DNA of 64,000 bases from Xenococcus sp. MO_188.B8 (GCA_030065615.1 JASJDR010000001.1:1-64000); one strand, 5' to 3'; positions 44,878 to 55,124 are shown, counted from the first letter of the stretch. The notes: generated by a model not told the origin, from the letters alone. Program-made: numbers and translations.

Positions 44878-45774
44878 ATGTCTCAATTAGAAAGTTGTAT
44901 AATTACTCCTAGTTATAAGGCGGATTTTGCAAGATGTCGTCTCTTAGCAGAGAGTATTGATCAATTTGCTTGTTCTAGGATAAACCACTATTTAATAGTC
45001 GATCAAAAAGATTTTAAGTTATTTCAACAGTTATCAACTCCTAATAGAACAGTAATTACAGTTGAGTCTATTTTGCCATGGTGGATTCAAAAAATTCCCT
45101 TGATGAAAAATGGTTGGTTTAGCTTAAAAACTCTACCTATTCGTAATTGGTTGCTTCAGCAAATCGTTAAATTAGAAATTGCCAACCATATTCGAGAAGA
45201 TATTATGATCTTTGTTGACTCTGATGTCGCTTTTGTAAGACCTTTTGAGCATCATCAATTTATTAGCCAAGATGGGAAAGTAAGACTATTTAAAGAGAGT
45301 ATTCCTTTAAGCCAATGGGATTTTAAAATTGAGTATCAATGGTACGATAACGCATCATCCTTGTTAAATTTACCCCAGTTTTCCGAATTTAGCGATCAAA
45401 ATCCTGTACTAAATTACGTAGGTAACTGCATTAGCTGGAAACGAGAAAATGTCTTGAAATTACATCAACATATTGAAAAAGTTACGCATAAATTTTGGAT
45501 TAAAGCGATTACTAGTTATTGGAATTTATCTGAATATACTTTGTACGGCACTTTCGTGGATCAAGTATTAAAAGAAAACTCCGATCACTATTATGATTCC
45601 CAGCTTTTAACTCATGATTATTGGCTGAGAATGCCTCTAAGTGGCGAAAACTTACAGCAGTTTTTTGATAGTATACCTCCTGAATGTATTGCAATAATGA
45701 TTACCTCTAAATCAAAAACACCTGTAGACTCTTACTCAAATTTAGTTAAACAAATTAAGTCAAAAATGAGTTGA
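44878..45774 (+). CDS. DUF6492-like putative glycosyltransferase
   Basis: A 298-residue soluble protein. It begins SCIITPSYKADFARCRLLAESI and has IREDIMIFVDSDVAFVRPFE, the DxD-type nucleotide-sugar/metal motif of GT-A-like enzymes; the C-terminal part contains TLYGTFVDQVLKE. This matches the DUF6492 family, predicted glycosyltransferases of unknown acceptor (family name from memory). It stands between two transposase remnants, so it may have arrived with mobile DNA, but the base composition is ordinary for the region. Confidence 0.8.
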   Translation: MSQLESCIITPSYKADFARCRLLAESIDQFACSRINHYLIVDQKDFKLFQQLSTPNRTVITVESILPWWIQKIPLMKNGWFSLKTLPIRNWLLQQIVKLEIANHIREDIMIFVDSDVAFVRPFEHHQFISQDGKVRLFKESIPLSQWDFKIEYQWYDNASSLLNLPQFSEFSDQNPVLNYVGNCISWKRENVLKLHQHIEKVTHKFWIKAITSYWNLSEYTLYGTFVDQVLKENSDHYYDSQLLTHDYWLRMPLSGENLQQFFDSIPPECIAIMITSKSKTPVDSYSNLVKQIKSKMS

Positions 45775-45814
45775 GTTGGCGAGATTTCCCCTTAACTGAT
45801 TATCTAAGTATTGA

Positions 45815-46225
45815 ATTGGACTTTGGACAAACAGCAAAATGATTCGCGAGTGCCAATCGCGAATGTTTTCTCAATGGGAAATAGAGAAGAAATACTCAAT
45901 TCCACTGGGGATCTTGCTGTGGTGTTGGCAGCAATCGCATCGACCAAATCCATTACTGTATCTCGTCTGTAGTTAAAAATTTGATACAACTTGTTTCGAA
46001 ATTGTAACGCGAAGCTAGTCCTTTAGGGCAGCGGTATCCTTTAGGAAATCCTTTAGGGCTCGAACTCTTGTCGTGATTGATTATAGTTGTTTTGGGAGAT
46101 TGTTTATGAGTCCATTGAAATCAGCGTGGAGAAACTGCGATCAATCTTCTTATTTCTCTTATCCCATCAAGATTGGACTTGGTTCCCGAACGCTCATTAC
46201 GGATTTTTTTTGTCCAAAGTCCAAT
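45815..46225. mobile_element. 411-bp element with 17-bp perfect terminal inverted repeats
   Basis: ATTGGACTTTGGACAAA (45815-45831) is the exact reverse complement of the 17 bases at 46209-46225. Inside, a minus-strand frame (45989-45804) starts MYQIFNYRRDTVMDLVDAIA and resembles the N-terminus of IS4-type transposases; it runs through the left repeat. No DDE core fits in 411 bp, so this is a deletion derivative or MITE. The interior also carries three copies of TCCTTTAGG (46018-46057). The right end is 12 bp before the next gene's ATG. Confidence 0.75.
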
Positions 46226-46236
46226 AAAAGAAATTC

Positions 46237-47265
46237 ATGATACTAACTAATAATCAAAGAACAAACACAAAATTACTATCCTGTCTCATTATTGGTGGGG
46301 GGATTTCTGGGTTAATTATCGCGACACAACTAAAGCGGCATGGTATTAAGGCAACTATCCTCGATAAAGGAAGAGGCATTGGCGGGCGTTTGGCAACCCG
46401 ACGCATCAGACATTCATCAGATATTGAAGGTATCTTTGATTATGGAGCGCAACATTTCACCGTAAGTAATCTTCAATTTCAAGCCTGGGTAGACGAATGG
46501 ATCAAACAAGGCATAGTCAAAGAATGGGCTCAAGGTTTTCCCACAACAGATGGAACTATTGAGGATTATAACCAAACTTACTATCGAGGTATCAAAAGTA
46601 ATCGTAGTATTGCCAAGCATCTCGCGAAAGACTTAGATATTCATACCAGCACAAAAATCATTGACTTAAAATGGCAAGAAAACTCTAAATGGCTCATTCA
46701 AGCAGAAAATGGAGCTAATTTTGCAGGAGATATTCTGATCATCACTGCTCCTGTACCTCAGTCATTAGCTCTTTTTGATAATTCTGAGATTACTCTAACT
46801 CCAGAATTAAGACAAAGGCTAGAGCAAGTTGTTTATCACAAATGTATTGCTGTTCTAGCTTTGTTAGAACAACCCAGTCACATACCAGAATCAGGAGGAT
46901 TATTTTTAGATGGTAACCCTCTTTCTTGGATAGCTTCTAATTACAAAAAAGGTATTTCGCCTCAGGGTTATGCTGTGACTCTTCATGCAGGTTCGGAATT
47001 TAGCGAGACTCATTGGGAAAGTGATAACGAAAATCTGGTCAATCAACTTTTTAAGGCTGCATCTCCCTGGTTAAATTCCAATGTTATTAAATATCAGGTA
47101 CATCGCTGGCGCTATAGTCAACCTCGTACAGTCTATGGTGAACCCTATCTTGCTTTACCAGAAATTTCTCTAATTATGGCCGGAGATGCTTTTGTGGCAC
47201 CCAATATCGAAGGAGCAGTCTTATCAGGACTTGCAGCAGCAGAATATTTTTCATCACAAATGTAA
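46237..47265 (+). CDS. FAD-dependent renalase-like amine oxidase
   Basis: A 342-residue flavoprotein. The N-terminal FAD site is SCLIIGGGISGLIIATQLKR followed by DKGRGIGGRLATRRI, and FDYGAQHFTV is the renalase/amine-oxidase signature. The C-terminus LIMAGDAFVAPNIEGAVLSGLAAA closes the FAD domain. Bacterial renalases oxidise isomeric dihydronicotinamides, but the substrate here is not shown. The start ATG at 46237 lies 12 bp after the inverted-repeat element, which may have replaced its native promoter region. Confidence 0.87.
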   Translation: MILTNNQRTNTKLLSCLIIGGGISGLIIATQLKRHGIKATILDKGRGIGGRLATRRIRHSSDIEGIFDYGAQHFTVSNLQFQAWVDEWIKQGIVKEWAQGFPTTDGTIEDYNQTYYRGIKSNRSIAKHLAKDLDIHTSTKIIDLKWQENSKWLIQAENGANFAGDILIITAPVPQSLALFDNSEITLTPELRQRLEQVVYHKCIAVLALLEQPSHIPESGGLFLDGNPLSWIASNYKKGISPQGYAVTLHAGSEFSETHWESDNENLVNQLFKAASPWLNSNVIKYQVHRWRYSQPRTVYGEPYLALPEISLIMAGDAFVAPNIEGAVLSGLAAAEYFSSQM

Positions 47266-47384
47266 TTAGAAATTATTGTTTATGCTGTTAACAAAGACCG
47301 AATCATCAGTCTTGTTTAAAAATACCGAAGAGATCTCCTCTCTGCGGTAATATAAACATACTAAACCCGTTGTTTTTAGCTGCT

Positions 47385-49709
47385 ATGACTACTAGTACAG
47401 ATTTCCTCAGCCATCTTAATCCCTCCCAACGTAATGCAGTAGAACATTTGTTTGGCCCGATGTTAGTAGTCGCTGGTGCAGGCTCGGGTAAAACAAGAGC
47501 TTTAACCTATCGAATTGCTAATTTAATTCGCAATCATGGGGTGGAACCAGAAAATATTTTAGCTGTTACTTTTACCAATAAAGCAGCCAAGGAAATGCGG
47601 GAGCGTATTGAAAATATTTTTGCTCAAGATTTAGCCCAAGAAATTCATGGACAAAGATTAGAAGTTTTACCAGAATACGAACAAAAGAAACTGCGTTCTC
47701 GTGTATATAAAAAGATCACTAAACCACTATGGATGGGAACATTCCATAGTTTATTTGCTCGTATTTTACGCTTCGATATCAATAAGTATCAAGATGAAAA
47801 AGGACGTACTTGGAAACGAAATTTTTCTATTTTCGATGAATCGGATGTTCAGAGTTTAATTAAGAATATTGTTACCAAGGACTTAAATTTAGATGACAAA
47901 AAGTTTGAACCGCGTAAGGTTCGCTATGCCATTAGTAATGCTAAAAATCAGGGCTTAACTCCTCAAGAATTTCTTAAGGAAGAACAGGGTTATCGAGGAC
48001 GAGTGATTGCTGAAGTTTATAACGAATATCAAGCTCAACTGGCGGCTAATAATGCCTTAGATTTTGATGATCTGATTTTAATTCCTGTCAAGCTATTTAA
48101 GCAAAATGAATCTTTGCTGGGTTATTGGTATAGTCAATTTCAGCATATTTTAGTCGATGAATATCAAGATACTAACCGTATTCAATACGAAATAATTAGG
48201 CTGTTGAGTACTAATAATGAATCCAATAAACAAGAGTGGGATTGGCAAGGGCGATCGCTGTTTGTAGTGGGCGATGCCGATCAATCTATTTATTCTTTTC
48301 GGTTAGCAGATTTCACAATTTTACTTAATTTCCAACAAGATTTCGGAGATGGCTTACCCGATGATGATACGAGAAGCATGATTAAGTTGGAAGAGAATTA
48401 TCGTTCTCGGGAAAATATCATTCAAGCTGCTAATGCCTTAATCGATCATAATAGTCAAAGAATTGAAAAAGTATTAAAACCCACAAGAGGAGTCGGAGAA
48501 CAAATTTATCTTCATAAAGCAGAAGAGGAACAACAGGAAGCTAAGTTTGTGATCAAACAAATGGGTTTTTTGGTTAAGGATAATCCTGAACTAAATTGGG
48601 GCGCTTTTGCAATTTTATATCGTACTAATGCCCAATCCCGTCCTTTTGAAGATTTATTAATTCAAAGTAATGTACCTTACAATATTGTCGGCGGATTAAA
48701 ATTTTATGACCGCAAAGAAATTAAAGATGCTCTAGCTTATTTACGCTTACTAGTAAATCCTGACGATACTGTTAGCCTGCTCCGCATTATTAATACTCCG
48801 CGTCGGGGAATCGGGAAAACAAGCATCACCGCTTTAACTGATGCCGCACAACAATTAGGCGTTCCTCTCTGGGAAATTCTCAGTGATGAAACTTCAGTCA
48901 ATACTATGTCAGGAAGGGCAGCAAAATCTGTTGGTAAATTTGTAGAATTAATTCAAGCTACTAAAAGTAAATTGGAAGAATACACAGCAGCCGAAATTCT
49001 TGATTATATTATGGAAAATTCGGGATATGTAGAGGCTTTAAAACAACAAGGTACAGATGAAGCTGATAATCGTTTGCAAAATATTAACGAATTATATAAT
49101 GCGATTACCCAGTTTCAAGAGGATAATGAAGAAACAAGTTTAGAAGCTTTCTTGTCGAGTGCGGCATTGGCTTCAGATTTAGATGATTTAGAAGAAGGGC
49201 AAGAAAAAGTCTCTTTAATGACGCTTCACTCAGCGAAAGGTTTAGAATTCCCGATTGTTTTTCTAGTGGGAATGGAACAGGGTTTATTACCCCATAGTCG
49301 CACTATTCAAGACCCTTTACAGTTAGAAGAAGAACGTCGTTTATGTTATGTAGGAATTACCCGTGCCCAGGAACAATTATTTCTAACTTATACTAGAGAG
49401 CGCCGTCTTTGGGGTTATCGAGAACCAGCAGTTTCTTCTCAATTCCTGAAGGAAATTCCCGAGGATTTAATCTCTAGTAATATTGCCAAATCTAGTTATC
49501 GCCGTCGTCGTAAAGAGCAAGAAGCTGCTGAAATTAACGAGGCGATAAATTGGTCAGTAGGCGATCGCGTTTTACATCAGGAGTTTGGCGAAGGACAAGT
49601 TACTCATATCCTTAATGGAGGAACCAAACCTACTTTAGCTGTTAAATTTCTCGATATGAAAGGGACTAAAATTCTCTCACAAAATGTCTCCATGGAGAAA
49701 ATTGAATAA
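47385..49709 (+). CDS. UvrD/PcrA-type superfamily 1 DNA helicase
   Basis: A 3'-5' helicase of about 774 residues acting in repair and in clearing stalled forks. Motif I is VVAGAGSGKTRAL, motif Ia AVTFTNKAAKEM, motif II LVDEYQDTN, motif III VVGDADQSIYSFR, motif IV ENYRSRENI, motif V SLMTLHSAKGLEF and motif VI RRLCYVGITRAQ. The C-terminal Tudor-like segment (VGDRVLHQEFGEGQVTHIL) is typical of PcrA. I choose ATG 47385 (MTTSTDFLSHLNPSQ); a TTG five codons upstream is also open. Complete and intact. Confidence 0.95.
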   Translation: MTTSTDFLSHLNPSQRNAVEHLFGPMLVVAGAGSGKTRALTYRIANLIRNHGVEPENILAVTFTNKAAKEMRERIENIFAQDLAQEIHGQRLEVLPEYEQKKLRSRVYKKITKPLWMGTFHSLFARILRFDINKYQDEKGRTWKRNFSIFDESDVQSLIKNIVTKDLNLDDKKFEPRKVRYAISNAKNQGLTPQEFLKEEQGYRGRVIAEVYNEYQAQLAANNALDFDDLILIPVKLFKQNESLLGYWYSQFQHILVDEYQDTNRIQYEIIRLLSTNNESNKQEWDWQGRSLFVVGDADQSIYSFRLADFTILLNFQQDFGDGLPDDDTRSMIKLEENYRSRENIIQAANALIDHNSQRIEKVLKPTRGVGEQIYLHKAEEEQQEAKFVIKQMGFLVKDNPELNWGAFAILYRTNAQSRPFEDLLIQSNVPYNIVGGLKFYDRKEIKDALAYLRLLVNPDDTVSLLRIINTPRRGIGKTSITALTDAAQQLGVPLWEILSDETSVNTMSGRAAKSVGKFVELIQATKSKLEEYTAAEILDYIMENSGYVEALKQQGTDEADNRLQNINELYNAITQFQEDNEETSLEAFLSSAALASDLDDLEEGQEKVSLMTLHSAKGLEFPIVFLVGMEQGLLPHSRTIQDPLQLEEERRLCYVGITRAQEQLFLTYTRERRLWGYREPAVSSQFLKEIPEDLISSNIAKSSYRRRRKEQEAAEINEAINWSVGDRVLHQEFGEGQVTHILNGGTKPTLAVKFLDMKGTKILSQNVSMEKIE

Positions 49710-50011
49710 TTTTTGTGGCAGAAACAATTGCTTTCTATGTGATTATTTCTGCTAATACTTGAAAATGTTTTGCCCTCGCAGTTGCCTTACTATCTGATAA
49801 TTTTGCGATCGCCTTTTTGATGAGTAAGACGCGATCTTCCAAAAAAAACAGGAATTAATAGATCGCTGTTTTGCTCGTAGTGCGATCTCCTAATATCAAT
49901 GCGTTCTATCCAATATGATTAAATGAAAATCGATTTAGTCACAATTTGGAATAAAGTTAATACTATTGTTAAGTTTTTCAATGACATAACTGACATCAAG
50001 AGAATTCAGAA
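49710..50011. other. Left flank of the nuclease-transposase gene
   Basis: 302 bp without a gene. It contains several HIP1-like sites and, at 49866-49887, a 22-bp sequence (CTGTTTTGCTCGTAGTGCGA...) repeated with one mismatch at 52982-53003 beyond the other side of the nuclease-transposase gene. No obvious terminal inverted repeat was found next to the coding part. Confidence 0.45.
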
Positions 50012-52753
50012 ATGGAGAATACAACGGTCAGACAGAAAAAAATCACAGCGGAAATAGTAGCAGCTTACTCACAGTGTCCAAGAAAGGGTTTTTTGCTGCT
50101 ATGTACGGATCAAAGGGGAGAAATTCATGAGTATATGCGAATCATTCGAGAGAGAAAAGAAGCTAATCAAAATAAGTATACATGCAATCTTAAAGAAGCA
50201 GGCTATAGTTTCCAAACATGCAGCATAACTGATAGAAAATTTGACAGTGATTATCTTGAAAATTCAACAATAAACTTTAATCATTTAAAGGCAGACTACG
50301 ATCTTTTAAAAAGGATTGAAAATAACTCTTCTTCACAAAAACATCTTTATGAACCGATAATTTTTGTAGGTACTCACAATATTGAGAAGGAGGACAAGCT
50401 CAAGTTATATTTTGCAGCACATGTTTTAGAAAAAACTCAAGGGTACCAATTATTAAAGGGAACAATAATTACAATTGAGCAGAAATTACATACATTGAAA
50501 TTAACTGAGGCAAAAAATAAACTCTATCCATTTCTTGAACAACTATTAGAATGGAAAAATCTATTAAGATTTGAATCTCCAGCTATTATTCTGAATAAGC
50601 ATTGTCCTCTTTGTGAGTTTCAAAATCTCTGCACAGCTCAAGCAAAGCAGGAGGACAATCTTAGTTTACTCAATGGCATTTCAAAACTGAAAACAATTCA
50701 AAAATATGAACGTAAAGGGATATTCACAGTCAAACAACTTTCATATCTATTTAAACCCAAAAAACGTAGAAAAGATGCGAAAAAATCACTAACTATTAGA
50801 CATCAAGTAGAATTGCAAGCTCTTGCAATCAGAACACAAAAAATATATTTGCAAGAAATTCCCGAACTACCAAAATATCCTCTTGAACTCATTTTGGATA
50901 TCGAGGGAACTCCTGAACGCCAAGACTATTATCTTATTGGGCTATTAATATGCGAAGAATAAACACTCACATATTACTCATTCTGGTCCGATGAATCCCA
51001 GAATGAGGCTGATATTTGGCAACAATTTATAGAGAAATTGAGCAACTATCCTAATGCTCCTATTTATCACTATGGTAGTTACGAGAAGAAAGCCATTGAC
51101 AAACTAGGAAAACGCTATTCAGCAAATATTGAAGGCATTCAAAAACGATTAGTAAATGTCAACGAAATTATCTTCGGAAAGATATATTTTCCAGTTTTTT
51201 CAAATAGCCTTAAGGAGATTGGTAAATTTCTCGGAGCATCATGGACAGAGCCAAATGCCTCTGGGTTACAGAGTCTCGTTTGGCGATATTTTTGGGAGAA
51301 AAACCACGATCATGACTGTCGAGAAACTTTATTAAAATACAATGAGGAAGATTGTCGAGCTGTCAGAATATTGGTTGATGAACTGTCTAAAATAAAGGAT
51401 AGAGAAGATTCTATTACTTGCTTTGCTTTTACTCGTCAAACAGGCAGGCATGCACCGAAAGGAGGATTTACCAAAGATGATAATCCTCTTCACAAGGAGC
51501 TTAACACAATACTTCGATTTAGTTACTCTGACTATGACAAAAAGAAGATATGCTTTCATCACGATCAGAAAACAGAACAACAATTAGGAAATATTAGTAA
51601 TAAAAAGAGAAGACGTAGAAAAAAACTGAAAGCAACAAAGATTATCAATATTCCAAAAGATAAATACTGTCCTAAGCATAAAGACAAACAACTTAAGCCA
51701 ACAAAATATATCTCTAAAAGAATAATTGTTGATTTAGTGTTAACTAAAAACGGTATCAAAAAGAATATCATTAAGTATATTGGAGATAAAGGTTATTGTT
51801 CCGAATGCAAGAGAAATCATCCTCCTTTAGAAATTAGTAAATATAGAGTTAACCAACTCTATGGTGAAAGATTCAAGGCCTGGTATATATTCCAACGGGT
51901 TGCTCTTCGCTTACCTTATAAGAGTATTTCTGAAATGATTAAAGAACAATTTGGTGAAGATGTGCCAGTAGGAAATGGTATGCATTTTGTCAAGGATGTT
52001 GCACTTAATAATATTGAAACTGAAACACTTATCACTAATAAACTTCTTGAGGGGCCTATTATTCATGCTGATGAAACTCCAATCAGCATCTATGGTGTCA
52101 CTTACTATGTTTGGGTGTTCACAAATGGAAAACATGCAATATTCAAACTAACGAAAACGCGAGAAGCAACAATTGTACATGAGTTGTTAGATAATTATCA
52201 TGGAGTACTAATTTCAGATTTTTACTCAGGCTATGATTCTGTGAAATGTAAACAACAAAAATGTTGGGTTCATCTCATAAGAGATTTAAACAACACTCTT
52301 TGGCAGAATCCTTTTGACCATGAATTTGAGCAGTTCATCACGGAGATCAAGAATTTGCTCGTCCCTATGATGGAAACAATACAAAAATATGGTTTGAAAC
52401 AACGAAATCTAAATAAATTTAGGAAGCAGGTTGATAGGTTCTATAAGACATATATCAATGATAAATTATATAAATCTGAACATGCTCAGAAATACCAAAA
52501 ACGTATTAAAAGATATAGGCAAAGCCTGTTTACCTTTCTTGAGAAAGATAGAATTCCTTGGCATAATAATACCGCAGAAAGTGCAATCAGACATCTTGCA
52601 AAACAAAGGGAAATATCAGGAACTTTCAGTGAAACAACAACACGTTATTATTTAGTGCTGCTTGGGATTAAGAAGACATGTCAATTTCAAGAAAAGTCTT
52701 TTTTAAGGTTTTTGCTTTCTGATGAAAAAGATGTTGATGTGTTTAAAAAGTAA
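50012..52753 (+). pseudogene. RecB-like/RNase H-like nuclease fused to IS66-type DDE transposase, one in-frame stop
   Basis: Two open frames in the same reading frame (50012-50962 and through 52753) are separated by one TAA at 50960-50962; the codons after it (TLTYYSFWSDESQNEADIWQ) read on without a break. The first part is TM0106/RecB-like: an N-terminal Cys (AYSQCPRKGF), a core IIFVGTHNIEKEDKLKLYF, and a Cys cluster HCPLCEFQNLC. An RNase H-like exonuclease segment follows, LELILDIEGTPERQDYY before the stop, then PIYHYGSYEKKAI and KYNEEDCRAVRIL after it. The rest is an IS66-type transposase: zinc-binding GYCSECKRNHPP, catalytic HADETPIS, LISDFYSGYDS and NNTAESAIRHLAKQREISG. The three DDE residues are present. 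The gene is very AT-rich. If the stop is real, the transposase part could still be made from ATG 51038. A programmed or recoded stop is possible but less likely. Confidence 0.85.
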
Positions 52754-53113
52754 AGCTCTTCTAAGCAATTACAGTATCTTTGACTTACTAATATAGTATT
52801 AATCTAAAGACTGAAAAATTCTATATTGATTACACCAACTACTTTACGTCTGGTGCGAATTAAAAAAAGCCTCTGATTTTATCAGGGTTTCGAGATCCTT
52901 CCAAAATCACTATTGTGGAATTTTCAACCGAAAAACAAGGGTTTCAGGACTCAATGTACACCAGACGTACTTTATGTTCTTCTGTTTTGCTCGTAGCGCG
53001 ATCACGAGGAACGAGTGAACCTCTCGCCCAAAATCATAACGCCACCGCTAAACTGAAAAACAGCTAGATTATTTAGGTTATCGCCACATTGCTAGCTATT
53101 TTATAATTGAAAG
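52754..53113. other. Right flank of the nuclease-transposase gene
   Basis: 360 bp without a gene, holding the 125-bp inverted-repeat segment (listed separately) and one copy of the 22-bp flanking repeat (52982-53003). The base composition becomes GC-richer towards pyrC. Confidence 0.45.
52845..52969. repeat. 125-bp segment bounded by 11-bp inverted repeats
   Basis: TACGTCTGGTG (52845-52855) and its reverse complement CACCAGACGTA (52959-52969) bound a segment with no open frame. It looks like a residual pair of insertion-sequence ends or a MITE. Confidence 0.6.
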
Positions 53114-54142
53114 ATGAAAAAGCTTACCATAACTCGACCCGACGACTGGCATCTACATCTACGGGACGGCGCAGCGCTGAAAGCGGTTTTACCAGATACA
53201 GTACATCAGTTTGCCCGTGCCATCATCATGCCGAATTTGAAGCCTCCGGTGCGCTCAGTAGCTGATGCTGCGGCCTATCGCGATCGCATCCTTGCAGCAA
53301 TTCCCGCTGGCAAACGGTTTGAGCCACTGATGACGCTCTACCTCACTGACAACACAAGTCCGGCAGAAATTATCGCGGCCAAGGCATCCCAGTTTATCAA
53401 AGCGGTCAAGTACTATCCAGCCGGTGCAACGACTAATTCAGACTTCGGTGTGACAGACATTCGTAAATGCGATCATGTCTTTGAAGCGATGCAGCAGGTA
53501 GACATGCCTTTATTGCTGCACGGGGAAGTGACCGATAGAGATGTTGATGTGTTTGATCGGGAGAAAGTATTTATCGAGAAACAGTTGATACCCCTCAAGC
53601 AGCGATTTCCTAACCTACGAGTGGTGCTTGAGCATATTACCACCTCAGATGCTGTGCAGTTTGTCCTTGCTACCAACAACATTGCGGCAACGATCACACC
53701 ACAACATCTATTGTTTAACCGCAACAGCATATTCCAAGGTGGTATACGCCCCCACTATTATTGCCTACCTATTTTGAAACGTGAGAAGCATCGCCAGGCA
53801 CTTGTGCAAGCAGCCACATCTGGCAATCCTAAGTTTTTTCTTGGCACCGATAGTGCCCCCCATTCGCGCAATAGAAAAGAAAATTCCTGTGGCTGCGCGG
53901 GTTGCTATTCAGCTCTGCACGCGATGGAGTTGTATACAGAAGTTTTTGAGCGCGCTGATGCACTAGATAAACTGGAAGCTTTCGCCAGCTTCTATGGGCC
54001 AGATTTTTATCAACTGTCGCGCAATACTGAACAAATTACCTTGACCAAAACGACCTGGCGTATTCCCGATGAGGTGCCATTTATTGAATCTGGGCTCGTA
54101 CCCTTATTGGCAGGTCAGGAAATGACGTGGCAAATGGTATAA
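53114..54142 (+). CDS. pyrC: Dihydroorotase, class II (PyrC type)
   Basis: A 342-residue amidohydrolase that cyclises carbamoyl-aspartate to dihydroorotate in pyrimidine synthesis. It has [15 protein letters not shown] (two metal His), the carboxylated Lys in [16 protein letters not shown], His in LLHGEVTD and LEHITTSDA, and Asp in FLGTDSAPH. The zinc site is complete and the length matches the class II (E. coli-like) enzymes. The gene is markedly GC-richer than its surroundings and uses different codons, suggesting horizontal acquisition, probably from a proteobacterium. Start ATG 53114. Confidence 0.94.
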   Translation: MKKLTITRPDDWHLHLRDGAALKAVLPDTVHQFARAIIMPNLKPPVRSVADAAAYRDRILAAIPAGKRFEPLMTLYLTDNTSPAEIIAAKASQFIKAVKYYPAGATTNSDFGVTDIRKCDHVFEAMQQVDMPLLLHGEVTDRDVDVFDREKVFIEKQLIPLKQRFPNLRVVLEHITTSDAVQFVLATNNIAATITPQHLLFNRNSIFQGGIRPHYYCLPILKREKHRQALVQAATSGNPKFFLGTDSAPHSRNRKENSCGCAGCYSALHAMELYTEVFERADALDKLEAFASFYGPDFYQLSRNTEQITLTKTTWRIPDEVPFIESGLVPLLAGQEMTWQMV

Positions 54143-54307
54143 CATTTGCAGCTATTTGTAATCATCTTGGTTTAATCTCTGCAATTAATGAAACATAATT
54201 GTTACCTTCAGTGGCACGAAACCAACTTTTTCGTAAAGTCGATTTCTTAGCCTATGAGTCCGTTGCAAGAGCTAGTTAGGCAAGCAAAAAACTGTGATTG
54301 CTGGGTT

Positions 54308-55122
54308 TCATGCTTCAACCCAGCCTAAGATATCTGCGATCACACTTATTATGCTGCACTCGGCAGCGCGCTTCAATGTTTCGATTTGAAGTCGTACTTG
54401 ATCGGCTGTATTGAGGATTTGATCACCACCTCCGAGAGCTTGAAGTTGTCGCTCTTGCGGGTCAACGTAATGCGATCTACCACTTGCCACACCACCTAGC
54501 GCGCGCCCGTCTCCCCCCCTACGAGTTCTTTGGAGATCTTTGTCGTCTGCGAGGTTGAGTAAATAGAGGAGCTACTGTCATCGATCTTGAGCGCATCCGA
54601 GATATTCTTCGAAGTGGTTTTCGACTCAGAGGATTTCTCGCTTCCGCCCATTGTGAAGTCCCCTAACTTCATCTTCATGCTCGTATCGTTACTCTTGCTC
54701 TCGGTGATGGAGGTACCAAATTCGATCCCTAAAGTATCAGAGGTTGAATGCTCCGTTTTTTTGTCGCTGCCGACCGTAATCGTAACTTCGTGAGTTTCTT
54801 TGTCGCCGTGGTTCACAATAAAGGTACCGCTCTCCTCATACCATTGGGTGCGCTCCAGTCGATAGCCCTGCGCTTTTTGCGCTTCTAATTTTGGCTTCTC
54901 TTTTTCCTCTCCAAATCCTACAGCTGCTAATACTGCAAGTGATTCTATCGACTTAGCGAGCACCTCAATCTGCGGATCAAGAATGGGGTCATAGACCTCG
55001 TCGCCGCTCAAATCAATCTCGCCGACTTTAAACTCTGGACCGGGCGATACGATGGAGTTGGGTTGCAATACATCGCCGTTGAGAGTTTTAGGAAACTTAA
55101 TAAATACGGGTTGATGAGCCAT
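54308..55122 (-). pseudogene. Ser/Thr-rich unknown protein, frameshifted at a G7 tract
   Basis: From ATG 55122 (MAHQPVFIKFPKTLNG) the frame runs to a TAG at 54496. A second frame continues down to 54308 (VASGRSHYVDPQERQLQALGG and DILGWVEA at the end). The join lies at seven G residues on the coding strand (54513-54519 on the given strand): with eight G the two frames become one protein of about 270 residues (VGGGDGRALGGVASG across the join). The middle is rich in alternating Ser/Thr and charged residues (KTEHSTSDTLGIEFGTSITE), a beta-strand pattern seen in aerolysin/MTX-like pore formers, but no family is recognised. Base composition is GC-rich like pyrC. It may be a true frameshift, a phase-variable tract or a sequencing error. 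Confidence 0.65.
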
Positions 55123-55124
55123 GG

